DNA from: Scatophagus argus
Taxonomy: Eukaryota; Chordata; Actinopteri; Scatophagidae
Assembly: GCF_020382885.2 (NCBI RefSeq)
Contig: NC_058499.1
Span: 13,067,872-13,131,871, forward strand
DNA: 64,000 bases
Reading direction: 5' to 3'
Shown here: positions 1-11,320 of the stretch, piece after piece
Layout of the letters: each line of letters begins with the position of its first letter
How positions within the stretch are numbered: position 1 is the first letter of the stretch
Program-made: the position numbers and the translations under genes
The notes under the pieces: generated by a model
What the model was told of the DNA's origin: nothing
The model's database searches: none
The model's input: the letters and a program-made list of their open reading frames with translations, nothing else

Positions 1-1580
1 AATGATGGGGTTTTTTTTAACATCTCTGATCAACACTCCTCATAGTTGGTTTCTATGAATAATACTCCTCCATACCCCACCCCAGGCTCCGCTCATACAG
101 AAGCATACTGCACTTAGAATGTACAGTTTGTTCTCCATTTGGTGGGTCTTGATCCTGGTGTTAGAGTCACTTTTGGAGCCCCATTGACTGTGCTACATTT
201 ATGGACTTCATTTATGCATATATTTGGATTTGTTTATTTTGATATTTGTTTATTTTGGGGTGTTTGTTTGTTTCAAAAATCTTTAAAACAATCATGCTGG
301 CACTATTCATTTTTCAGCACTCAGACTTTGTTGTGCTGTCCTCCGCCCTGTCTCACACGCCAATGATCCAGATAACAAAGGTTAAATACTGTAACAAACA
401 CCTGTAATCAATTACATTAATCAACATCAGTCATCAATCAAACTCTTCGTAAGCACGCTGTTTATTGATACATTTTCCCATCCAGGTTATATGGATGTTG
501 ATATTCCACCATTGATTAGATAATTACTTCTTCAATTTTACCCTTTAGTCTATTGATGTGCACATAAAGGTTTCTCTTGTAATTAATTTATATCTTCACT
601 TAAACTATACAAATTTAAGAAACAGCCAGTGGAATATAAAAATCCCTGTTCTTTCAAAGGCAATGAATCCCCTAAGTCTTATCATCTCTTCATAATATAC
701 ACATGAACTGAACACACATTTAAATCTGTGCAGGAGTACAACTTCTGTGTTGGAGGTTTTGAGAGAATCTAATGCACAGCTGGTTGACAAATGTGAAGGA
801 AAGTGAAATCATGTGGAAGAAAGGACTGAATTCCTGTAAATCAGTTATTAAAAACACAATTATTCACCTTCTCCAGGAATCAAATTCACAATGTGAATAC
901 ACATCAGCATATTGATACTAAAGCCACAGGCATTAACCACAGCTCATTATAAGGGGACAATTACAACAATTATCACATCAGTAAGAAATAATATCCGCAA
1001 AGAAACAGTATGACCTTTTGGAAATACACTTCTTCTTTTTTCTTGCTTAGATTTAGATGAAAAGATTGATACCACTCTCATGTCTGTATGGTAAATATTA
1101 AGCTACCGCCAGCAGTCAGCTAACTTAATTTATAATAGACTCATAGAATTCATAAAGACTGGAAAAGCCAAATTGCAAAAACAACAAGTTGTGGTTTTAT
1201 GGTGGGCCTGTGTGTGGAAGTATTTCTTGAACCACTCCAGCTGCCGGACAAATAGTCCAGGCTAAGAAATCATCAGGCACATAGCCCCCCGACAATTAAT
1301 TCGGTTTTTCATACAGATTGTACTACCAAGATATGTATTAGTCAGCTTTAGAGGTACAGATAGGCGGAATTCATTTAATCGAGACCTGACAGCCGAAGGC
1401 AACTCAAAAGCCTCAGTTGAGGTTGAGTGAAATGTCCAGGTGAGTTTCCAATTCATGTATACGCATGGATTTGGATGAACTCACAGCTCATCACTAATAT
1501 AAACAAAATCATTTTGCCAGGCCGATACAAAACAGTTCGGCTCTGAGGAAGAAGCCGGGCTGCATTGGGCACTGAGCATG

Positions 1581-1622
1581 CACACACACACACATACTCA
1601 TACTCCCACACACAATCACACA
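1581..1622 (+). repeat. (CA)n microsatellite, interrupted
   Basis: Alternating CA dinucleotides interrupted by CATACTCATACTCC. It lies in iqsec3 intron 1. Confidence 0.8.
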
Positions 1623-2586
1623 CACTCTCAGCAGGTCCGTCCATCTGTCTGTACAAGACACACACATAACAGCCATTCGTCTCCAACAACGCTTACAAAG
1701 AGAACAGGTGAATATTTTAACAGTACATTCCTCCTGCTGTCGGCCCATGTTCGCTGCTTCTCTGTGGCCCGTCCTCGCTCACACCAGCCCTCTCTTCTGT
1801 CCTGTTTTGTAAGAGTACTTTAAATGCAATGCTTTTCGTCGGTATCCAGTGGAGAGTGCTGACATGCAACAAGGGTTGCTCCATTTGGACTCAAAACATT
1901 GCCAGTACATTGTGTGCATCTTCCACTGCGCCACAGGATGCCACAGCCTGTCCCTCTGTTGTCCAACCTATCTATTTGCCCACCAGCAAGATAGATAAAC
2001 TGTGGAGACAGCTACCCCAAATGCACCCCTTTTTTCATCTCTCGCCTCGCTGTTTTTGTTTCTTCTCCCTGCACCTGTCTCAGTCCCTGCATACCCCTCC
2101 CCACCCATTCTCCTTCCTCCTTCCCTTTCACTGGTCCTTTCAGTGCAATGTCAGCCTCAAGCCCCTTTCTCTAGACACCTCTAAGGGCTCCATCAAAGAC
2201 AACGCCCGAGCATGCATCTCTCTATTTTTCTCTTTCTGTCTCTCTGCCTTTTTTCTCTCCTGAGAATGGCTGATTACCGTTCGCTCCACGGGCTAAGTGG
2301 GGCAGATAGGAGCCTCAGCTGGAGAGGGAGACAGAGAATGTGCGTATCCTGTCCTCCCCCCTCAAAACCCCCCCACCCATAGGCCCATCCACGTGCAATG
2401 CTGACAACAAGGAACAAGGCAAAGCACACAAACACACTTGCAGCCAACCCTACGCAGCCCACAAGTCATTTATCTGTAGGGCAAACTGGGCTGCATATGG
2501 TTAGACAAACATTCAAATAAATGCATGCAGTGAGATGTCAGAAATTTGAAAGAAAGCAAGAATGCTAACACATGCTACCCCCCCTC

Positions 2587-2610
2587 CACACACGCACACA
2601 CACACGCACG

Positions 2611-2654
<44 letters not shown>
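2587..2654 (+). repeat. (CA)n microsatellite with CG interruptions
   Basis: About 68 bases of CA repeats, with several CACG units in the 5' half and a pure CA run in the 3' half. Confidence 0.9.
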
Positions 2655-2656
<2 letters not shown>

Positions 2657-3176
2657 GCTTTAAAGAAAAACATGCTGACACACACAAGTCACTGAGAACA
2701 GGAAAAGCAGAGGGCAGATCTGATCTCCAGCCAGCCGCAGACAGGATGCAGCAGGCAGCGACAGGAAGGTGAATCCTCTAAAAGATCCGAGTGAAAGACT
2801 GAACTCAGCACCCCTTAAACCACCTGTATGGACTTCCAGGGGCAAATTTAGAAATTAGGTGTTATGCTCCAAGTCATATCCAGAACAATTTAAAATCATT
2901 CAGCAGGCGTAAGGTTGCATTCAAGGACACAACATCAGCGGCTGCAGGAACAAGGAGGCCACTAGCCCATTTCACTATACTGATGAACTGGTGCGTGGCT
3001 GTGCTGCTTTCCTCTTGCAGCTTTTACAATAACAATTAATTTCTTGTAATTTCTTCCTCACCAGTAAAACGAATTTAAATTAAGAACCAGAGGTACTAAA
3101 TTGATTCCTGTCCAAAAAAAATGTTGCCACAGGGTACAACTCTCAGGCAAGACTACTGTGGAGAGCAACAGGCACT

Positions 3177-3178
<2 letters not shown>

Positions 3179-3229
<51 letters not shown>
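3179..3229 (+). repeat. (AC)n microsatellite, pure
   Basis: About 25 uninterrupted AC units in iqsec3 intron 1. Confidence 0.9.
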
Positions 3230-3230
<1 letters not shown>

Positions 3231-3432
3231 CTCAAGAGCAGGAAATATATGTAGCAGGTGAATCATTTGCTGTGATTAATATCAACAACTTCCTTTTTTT
3301 GTTTAAGTGTACCCCCTTCTGCACTCCTCTGCTCCTCTCAACTCCTCCTCTGTTCTGTGTTGCTCCCCTCAGTGGGGGTGGAGTCCCAGAGAGACCAATC
3401 AGGACTCCTGCCGGGATACAACTTATGAACAG

Positions 3433-3433
<1 letters not shown>

Positions 3434-3472
<39 letters not shown>

Positions 3473-3483
3473 AGAGAGAGAGA
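3434..3483 (+). repeat. (CA)n followed by (GA)n
   Basis: A run of about 17 CA units to 3468 is followed within a few bases by a short GAGAGA run, forming a compound microsatellite. Confidence 0.85.
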
Positions 3484-3750
3484 AAGATGGGTTTTCTCTC
3501 ATTACTGTATAGGTGATGTGCTGATGTACTATGACGCTCTGGTACCAAGATGAGGGTGATGATGATGATGATGTGTCTCATCTAACACAGCACACAGCAA
3601 CATCAGAGGCTCAGAGGTCCCGTGAGAGTTCCCAGATCCCGTGCAGTAATGAACAGAGAAACCAGCAACACCGCGGACAGCGACTCGCGGTGTCTCATCA
3701 TCGCTGCTCCTGCTCCAGCTGACATTGACCGCTGTGCTGTTTGTTGCGCT

Positions 3751-3754
<4 letters not shown>

Positions 3755-3808
<54 letters not shown>
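3755..3808 (+). repeat. (CA)n microsatellite, pure
   Basis: About 27 uninterrupted CA units in iqsec3 intron 1. Confidence 0.9.
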
Positions 3809-3810
<2 letters not shown>

Positions 3811-4248
3811 GGGCCTATAGGCCTACAGCTGTTTGTTATGTAATCATCCAGCGATCGTGATCCAGTTTCTCATTTAAATAATCCACCTCTTCCTCTTCTG
3901 GCACAGGCGACACACACAGCTGAAAATTGGAAATTTGCAAGCGCCTTCTTCATTAATTAAACGCCTCTCAATCTGTAGGACACGCACACGCGCGTGCACG
4001 TCTCTAATTATACAGTTTCAGACGGATAGTACTGAAATATTGTTGTGAGGGTTAAAAAAGTCTATTGTAACCAAAGAAAGAAATTTTAATTAGATTATTG
4101 GAAGATACTGCAGAGAATTAGATACAACGGAAGGTTTTAAAATGTTAGAATAGATAGAAAAATTCTGGATATTCTATCATGCAAAGAATGTTTCCTATTT
4201 TGACACAAACATACACTCATGTGCAAAAACCATATAACCTCTACTTAC

Positions 4249-4766
4249 TCGGATTTCCTGGCTACGGCCAGAGATCGACAAAGGGTTGTGGGGGTCATCG
4301 GAACCAAAGAGCGGCAGCTTTGGCAACTTCCGCCGTTTTCTGGGTCACTTTCCAGTGGGGAAACCATGGACTGGTCGGCCGGGACCAGCTGCATGTCCCC
4401 CGGGTCCATAGTTTGGGATGGCGACGGCTGGCCCACCGGAGCCTCGACCTGTGATGGTGCAGCCGCATGGTTTGGCAAGGACCCCGCAGCAGTCTTGAGC
4501 TGGGGGTCCTGAGGGTGGTGGTGGTGATGAAGGCAGCTGGGGTCGGGGTGATGGTGATGATGATGATGGTAAGGATGATGTTGTTGTACCCTGACGTTCC
4601 GCAGGTGCCTGTTCTCGCCGATGAGCTCGTCCACTCGCCGGTCCAGTTCCTCTATCCGGGAGCGCTGGGTCTGGATGAGACTCTGCTGGTTCTGGACAAT
4701 GGTGGTGAGTTCCCGCAGGTACAGAATCGCCTGTACCGGGTTTTCCAGCAGGCTGGAGCTCATCAT
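4249..4766 (-). CDS. iqsec3: IQSEC3 (IQ motif and SEC7 domain ARF-GEF), first coding exon only
   Basis: This is the N-terminal coding exon of an IQSEC family protein, an ARF guanine-nucleotide exchange factor of postsynaptic sites; in mammals IQSEC3 acts at inhibitory synapses. Translation starts at the ATG at 4766 (a second Met follows directly). The first ~50 residues contain [20 protein letters not shown] followed by a Q/R/E-rich coiled coil, which matches the known IQSEC3 N-terminus closely. A His-rich run (about seven and five His in two blocks) and a Pro/Ser/Gln-rich stretch follow. The exon ends after about 172 codons in phase 2 at a strong GTAAGT donor (4248-4243 on the plus strand). 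The IQ, SEC7 and PH domains are not in the window, so the rest of the gene must lie beyond the left edge. The ORF stays open upstream of the chosen Met, but that part lacks family similarity and is treated as 5' UTR. Which teleost paralogue (a or b) this is cannot be told. Confidence 0.85.
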
Positions 4767-5507
4767 ACTCAAGACAAATGACGGAAGAGAAGGAGAAGGA
4801 AACTGAAACTGGACTGACTGATGGAGGACAGAGAAAATCCAAAATATCCGTGAAAGCGGATGAAAAGGTGAGATGTCCTTCCTCTCTTCTCTCGCTGATT
4901 CTTCTCGGTTGTGGATGAGGCTGCACCGACCGAGCAAGCCACCGCTTCTTCGGTCGTTTCCCTCCCTCCCTCTGTGTCTCTCTCTCTCTCTCGCACTGCG
5001 TTGAGTGGTGCTGATGAGAGGGGCCAAATCCAGATGTGAGAGGGGGGAGGAGGCGAGGAGAAGCGCTAGAGGACTGATGCGTCATTACGCACATGCACGA
5101 GAAAACTACAGAACAAGCATGCGCCCTACTGGCTGTTGAAGAAAGAGGTCCAGCATCTGGGCAACTCTCCTATTCCTTGTTTACTGCACACAACAACAGC
5201 AACAACAATAACAATCATCATCATCATCCTTAAGTTCTTGAGGAATACTGTTATGAAGTTAAAACAAACTGTGTTTTCCAAGTTTTATTCATTTAATCCA
5301 TGACCAATTCGCCCGTTCGTTCAAGTGAATTTCTGAGTGAACATGAAGGCAACACTATCATCCAAGGACACCAGCATGGTCACATGACACGTGGATGCGG
5401 AAGTACGCAACCGTTGTTTTGCTAATGATTAGCTCGGATGATTAGCACAGACAGCATAGCGACTTCTTATTATATATTTTGTAACCGTTATCAGGCAAAC
5501 AACACCC
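4767..5507. promoter_or_regulatory. Head-to-head interval between iqsec3 (-) and washc1 (+)
   Basis: About 740 bases separate the two start codons. The interval holds the 5' UTR of iqsec3, including a (CT/GA)n tract near 4978-4994, and the first-exon 5' UTR of washc1. The arrangement suggests a shared or bidirectional promoter. No TATA box stands out. The promoter call is inferred from gene order only. Confidence 0.5.
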
Positions 5508-8500
5508 ATGGTCAGGTAAGATTAATATTTTCAAGTGACAAGCTTTCGCAGTTTAACTCCTCATTGAGCTGATATTATTCGATTTGAGGCTGGAGGCGAT
5601 GCTTTCTTTAGCTCGGAGAGACTGTCAGTTTGTTTCGAATATCTTTTCTTTGCTTTTTTTAGCAGTTGTCGTTATCACATACAGCTACAGGGATCAACTT
5701 GTGCCAGGTCACGGTTTAAAACTTAAAAACATAGCTTCATCGTATTGGTTTGGGCGTTTGTATATTCCCATACTGTCATGTGAGAGTCAGGTGAGGTCGA
5801 CAAGTGTGGTTTGCTAACGTAAAGAAATGACGGTTTAGTTAACGATACTGACGCTTTGTGGTGTTGAATCTGACAACAATCACAGATTCGACGGATTCTT
5901 TTGAAAGTTTGATTTATTTCAGTCATGTCATACAGATCCCGAGGTCAGTCAGAGTTTTGACTGGGTAACACACGCCCTTGTTCTTGATTATAAACTTGCT
6001 GTTCTGCGTTGTTGTCTTCAGGATGAGCCAGAAGCACTGCCTGGAGGGCCAGGTGTACACGGTGCCTCTCATCCAGCCAGACCTGAGGAGAGAGGAGGCT
6101 GTCCATCAGATAGCAGATGCATTACTCTACTTGGAGACCATCTCTACTGATATTTTCCGAAGGCAAGTTCAGAATCACACACAAATAAGAGCCAGAGGTA
6201 GCATCTTAAAGAACCAACGACAATGAAGGCTTTTATTGCAACTGGAGTGTGAGTGTGTCATGGTTTTCTCTTGGTATGCAGTTGACAGACCACAAAATTA
6301 GCTAAAGAGAATTTGTCATTTATGCCATGTATAATGTGGGATTGTATGTTAACATCATGCTTAAAGGTTGAGTTCACCTCAAAATCATAAATTATCATTT
6401 CCCTCTTGCCAGTAGTGTTATTAGACCATCTAGATTGTTTTGGTGTGAGTTGCCGAGTTGCAGCGATATCTCTCGAACATACAGTAAATGGAGCTAGTAT
6501 TGCTCAAAGCACCAAAAAAAATAAATTAGAAAAACTCAAACAGTTCCAGCAAAGTCTGTGCAATAGCTTTAGTAACCAGGTTATAATTTCTAGAACAAGA
6601 CATTGTTGTTGAGTTTTTTAAATGTATATTTTTTGTGCTTTGAGCACCACAGTTCATAGCTGATATCTGATATCTACTGATTTTGGAGGTAACTGTCGCT
6701 TTAACGTGGTATGCATCAGGTATAAGTTGTGCTAAAAGGATTTGTTAATTAGTCTTTCAAAAGAAATTTAAATGATCATTTATTATGATAACCAGTTAAA
6801 TATATTTGTCATTTTATAAGTTAAAGGATCTTTTTACTGGCTCGCAAATTATGTGATCTGCTTGCATTTTTCTGTGTTGTTGTTGTTGTTGTCTTCACAT
6901 CATCTGTTACAGCATTTTTTTTTTTTTTTTTTTGCTGTCCATAAAGTACTTTGTCATATTTAGTGGCTTGGAGTCTAATACATTTGCAGTCCATCTTCTG
7001 AGACAAAGTTTATGCCATTTGTTTTAAAAGAGGTAGTCCCGTCTCTCACCCTGAAAGTAGAGGAGGTGTCCCCTGCTCTTAATTTTCATTAAACACAAGA
7101 AGACTACAATTACATTATTCATTCATTCTTAGGATTCAGTTCCCTGCAAAGTTTAAGAAAGAAAATGGACAAGGGAGTCTGAGGTTACGCTCTCTTCTAT
7201 ATTGGATTGTGCAATCTAAATGTATTTTCCACTGTGTGTGTGTGTGTCTGTTGCTCCCAGGGTGTCTGACAGTGTCGAGAAGAACCGGCGCCAGCTGCAG
7301 AGCATCACTGACCGGATCAGACTAGCACAGGCCCGTGTCGACAAGATCAAAGGCAGTAAGAAGGCCACCAAGGTAACGCAGCATGTGCACTTTTGGATGG
7401 CAGCTTCTCATATTGCATGTATGATACAGCAGTGATACCCAAACGGGGATACTGCTGCTGTTGCCCAGGGGTATGTGGAGAGACTGTACAGTAGCTCAGA
7501 TAATTAGAAAAAAAAATTGATTTAATGATTTGATTTAAAGAATACATTTGCTTTAGCTTTAACAATTAGTTGAGGTGTTTTTGCAATGAAAAGTGTGGGA
7601 AAACTAGTTAGCAAATGAGCAGAAGAAATGAAATAACACCATGAAAAGAAACAGCTACTAATTTGAGCAATTTTGTGCAATTAGCATCCAGTTTGAAATC
7701 ATTGGTGTGGTTAGAAGTGTAGCTGAGTGCACTGGACTGAGCTGTGGGGGTCCTTCTTGCTAAAAAGGTTGAGAACCACTGTGATACACAAAAGAGACGC
7801 AATAAGGTGACAATCATTGGAAAATTGGAATTAGCTCTGTGTCTGTCAGCTGTGTCAGTTTTTATTCTGTGTGTATAGGTTTTCTCCAGTGCCAAGTACC
7901 CGGCCCCAGATCGACTTCAGGATTACTCATCCATCTTTATCGATGCTGCAGACCCCTCCTCGCAAACCCGCCCCCGCCACAGGATACAGAATAAACTACG
8001 ACCCTTTGATGAGAAGGCCCTGCAGGTAAGATGATTATATTAAAATGCCGATGAGGGAAAGGATTTTGACATGCATTTTCTCTAATTTATGTAAACAGTA
8101 AAAAGTGGGACTTTTAAAGAGCCGTGGTTTCACAGTCTGTTCTCCAACTAATATCTTGAAGCCCACAAGCCATTGTGCTGTAATTAAGAACATTTGTGCT
8201 TGTCTGATGGTGTTGGGGCCTCTTTAGACAGATGACACTGGAAAAAAACTCCAGGTACAAAACAGGCAGAAAACAAAACGTGATTAATTCTTTATTTACA
8301 TGGCTTTTTTCAAATTGCTGAGAATAATGACAGAGTTCTCAGTCCGGTCATCAGGGGACTGAAGTCGTGACCCCCTATATTTATGACCCTGCTGTATTTA
8401 TGCTGCAGTTCAGAGGCAGTGTCCCACAGCTAGCACATAGTCCACCTTACTCCTCCAGAATCCAAGGTCTACTTTTCAGCACGATGACGGGATTTCCTGG

Positions 8501-9785
8501 GGAGGATGAACAGTGTGATACACTGATAATTGGAATACGCTGTCTGGTCTCCTTTTTTCTATAAATAGGAACCACCACTTTTTTTGCCACTCCATAGGCA
8601 CTGTTTCCAACATCCACAGGGATGCATGTGTGAAGTGTAAGCTGAGCCTCAAGGCAGACTACAATCCAAGCCACAACCTTTATTCCGTTACCTGAGCTCT
8701 GACTAATGACCGAAGGAATGAAATGTCTAACAGAAGCAGCTTTAGTGGCCCTCCATGGTAGGGTGAGAAGCTCCGATATCTGGAAGGAGCTGAAAGGGGA
8801 ATTTCTTGTTCCTTCACATTGGAAAGTAGCCGACTTAGATGATGGGAGCATCTGATGTCTCCTGGGTGTCTCCCTGAGGAGGTATTACATATCTCATCTG
8901 ACCTGGAATCGCCTCAGGGTGCTTCAGGAAAGTGCAATGACTTGGCAGGGAAGGACATCTGGGCTGCTTTGCTTAGCCTAACATGACATGAGGTCTAAAA
9001 CTTATTTAACGTATTTTAATATATTATTTGACCTGATCTGGATTCAGTATACCTGTTAAAAGAAAATATTTTAGTGGAAAAATATGGCACAAGTCTGTTA
9101 TAAAGTATGCTTTACATGTTTGTGTTACTGCCTTCACTGTGCTGGCAAATTTTCTGCTTTTTTTTTTTGTTTATGCCATCATCTTTCTTTCATGAACAGC
9201 TGTTTTCTCCTGATTAGCAGTATGCACATTAAAAACATTTGTCACTCAACCGGCACTGATAAGCTTTCAACCATGTCTGTCTCAATTTGTCACACCGAGC
9301 TAAATAACCAACTGGAATCCATTTAATGAAACATTTCATTGGCTGTAATATAAGGTGCTGGGTTCTTTAGGTACAGTATTCACCAAGAAGGGGCAGGTTT
9401 AAACATGAGGCAATGCCCCTAAAGTCCAGTGTATGTGTATATATATATATATATATTTATATATATTTAATCTTGTGTGCTCCAGATAATAACTTGAAAG
9501 ATGAAAAACAAAAAGTGTCACCTCACAGGACTTTGGGGTCTCTGTAACAAACCCAATTTATCCCCATGGCCTTCAAAGCATAGCCTCATCATTCCTTGTT
9601 CTCAGAAGACAAATAACTTGTGTGCACAAGATAAACATCACCTTTCAGGACTTTAAGGTCTCCGCAGTGCAGAGCAGCCCAGTTTTATACCAGCTTGTCA
9701 TTTTTGCTTTAAAACTGATGCTTGATTAGAAGATGAAAACATCATAGACATGTAGAAATGTGCAGCATTTTTTTATTTGCCCCTT

Positions 9786-9821
<36 letters not shown>

Positions 9822-11288
9822 TGCGTGTGTGCCTGCGTTTGTGTAGCTCAGCACAAGCTCCTGCATTATTTATAGAGAACACCACAGTTTTTCTGTTATC
9901 CTCTTAGGAAACTTTACGAAGACCGGGATATTTTCCGCTGCATGTAGTAGGTCTTGCAAGTGTGTTGTTTTTTTTTGTGTGTGTGTATCTCTGTGTATTT
10001 GTCAGAGAGGGAGAAAAGATGAAAACACAGCTGGCAGTTTTCTCTGGTGCAGAAATGCATTATATATATCCCCCTGGAAGCAATTTCCCCCGACCATATA
10101 ATTTGGTATTGCAATGTTTGCGTGTGTGTGCGTGCATCTGTGTGTAGGAGCACTTTGTTGGTGTTTATGAATTGCGTTATTCAGGATTTAGTTGACATTT
10201 TCCAGATCTCCCTCTCACTCTATGTCTGCGTTTCTTCCTTTTAGGAGAAGCTGATGTATTTCCCAGTGTGTGTGAGCAATAAGAAAAAGTCTGAGGATGA
10301 GACAGAAGAGGGGCTCGGCAGCCTGCCACGCAACATCTCATCTGTCAGCTCCCTGTTGCTCTTTAATACTACAGAGAACTTGTGAGTCCACACACGCACA
10401 CACACACAGATGCGAACCATAAACGCAGATTAGATTGAAATCTCTCCCTCATATCTTTGGATTTGTGTGTTTATTTAAAGATACAAGAAATATGTGTTCC
10501 TTGATCCTCTGGCCGGAGCAGTGACAAAAACACACACAACACTAGAGACTGAAAAAGAAGAGAAGCCGTTTGACGCACCGTTGTCCATCACCAAGAGAGA
10601 GCAACTGGAGAGACAGGTGCCTCAAATACCCTTGTCCAATCCAAAAACAGTCTGAACTTGACTTAATTTGGTACTGAGAATTTTAATGACTAATCTTGAT
10701 CATCTTTTTCCCTCTAACAGACAGCAGAGTCTTATTTCTATGTGCCAGACCTGGGCCAGGTGCCTGAGATAGATGTGCCCTCCTACCTGCCTGACCTGCC
10801 AGGCATCGCAGACGACTTGTCCTACAGCGCGGACCTCGGGCCTGGCTTCGCCCCATCAGGACCCACACACAACATCCCCGAGCTGCCCTCCTTCTCTGAG
10901 GAGAGCAACGCACCGGGTACGCTCCCCCGCATTTTCCGCCATCTCATTGTGGTTTATGTTGATCCTGTGTTCGTGAGCTGATGTAGACTTTTCATGTCTT
11001 TGTTTTCAGGCCTTCAGCTCCAACCTAATGTTCCACCTCCTCCTCCACCTCCCCCTCCCCCGCCTCCTCCTCCTGAGCCTGTCCTTGCCCCTGCTACTCC
11101 TGTAGGAGCTCCCCCTCCTCCACCTCCTCCACCTCCTCTTCCTGTTGATGGTCTTGCAGAAGTCCCTCGGGTGGCAAGTTCAGGTTTGTGTAGTTCAGAA
11201 ATCTGCCAGGTACACACCACAAACTTGGAGAATATGATTGAATTTGACAGTGTATTAACTTGTTGAAAAATTGCTCCTACCTCCCTCC

Positions 11289-11320
<32 letters not shown>

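Larger units (their letters stand above)
1..4248 (-). other. iqsec3 first intron (5' part), microsatellite-rich
   Basis: I find no exon-like open stretch with both splice sites and recognisable protein here. Reading frames of 60-150 codons in this stretch are driven by CA/GT repeats or pyrimidine-rich tracts (for example 1829-2263) and look non-coding. The stretch contains at least five separate (CA)n arrays. Confidence 0.6.

Noticed and set aside
1829-2263. 144-codon plus-strand open frame upstream of the CA arrays
   Set aside because: Composition is pyrimidine-tract driven (Ser/Pro/Phe/Leu), with no motif and no splice context; it lies in an iqsec3 intron.
4245-5027. Longer 260-codon frame extending iqsec3 upstream of 4766
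   Set aside because: The N-terminal 85 codons come from a GA/CT-rich 5' UTR ([10 protein letters not shown]-like) and have no family similarity; the conserved start is at 4766.
8447-8851. 134-codon minus-strand open frame in washc1 intron 4
   Set aside because: Derived from a broken retrotransposon reverse-transcriptase segment, not a host gene.
10994-11266. Poly-Gly frame on the minus strand at 11014-11220
   Set aside because: Shadow of the washc1 polyproline exon.
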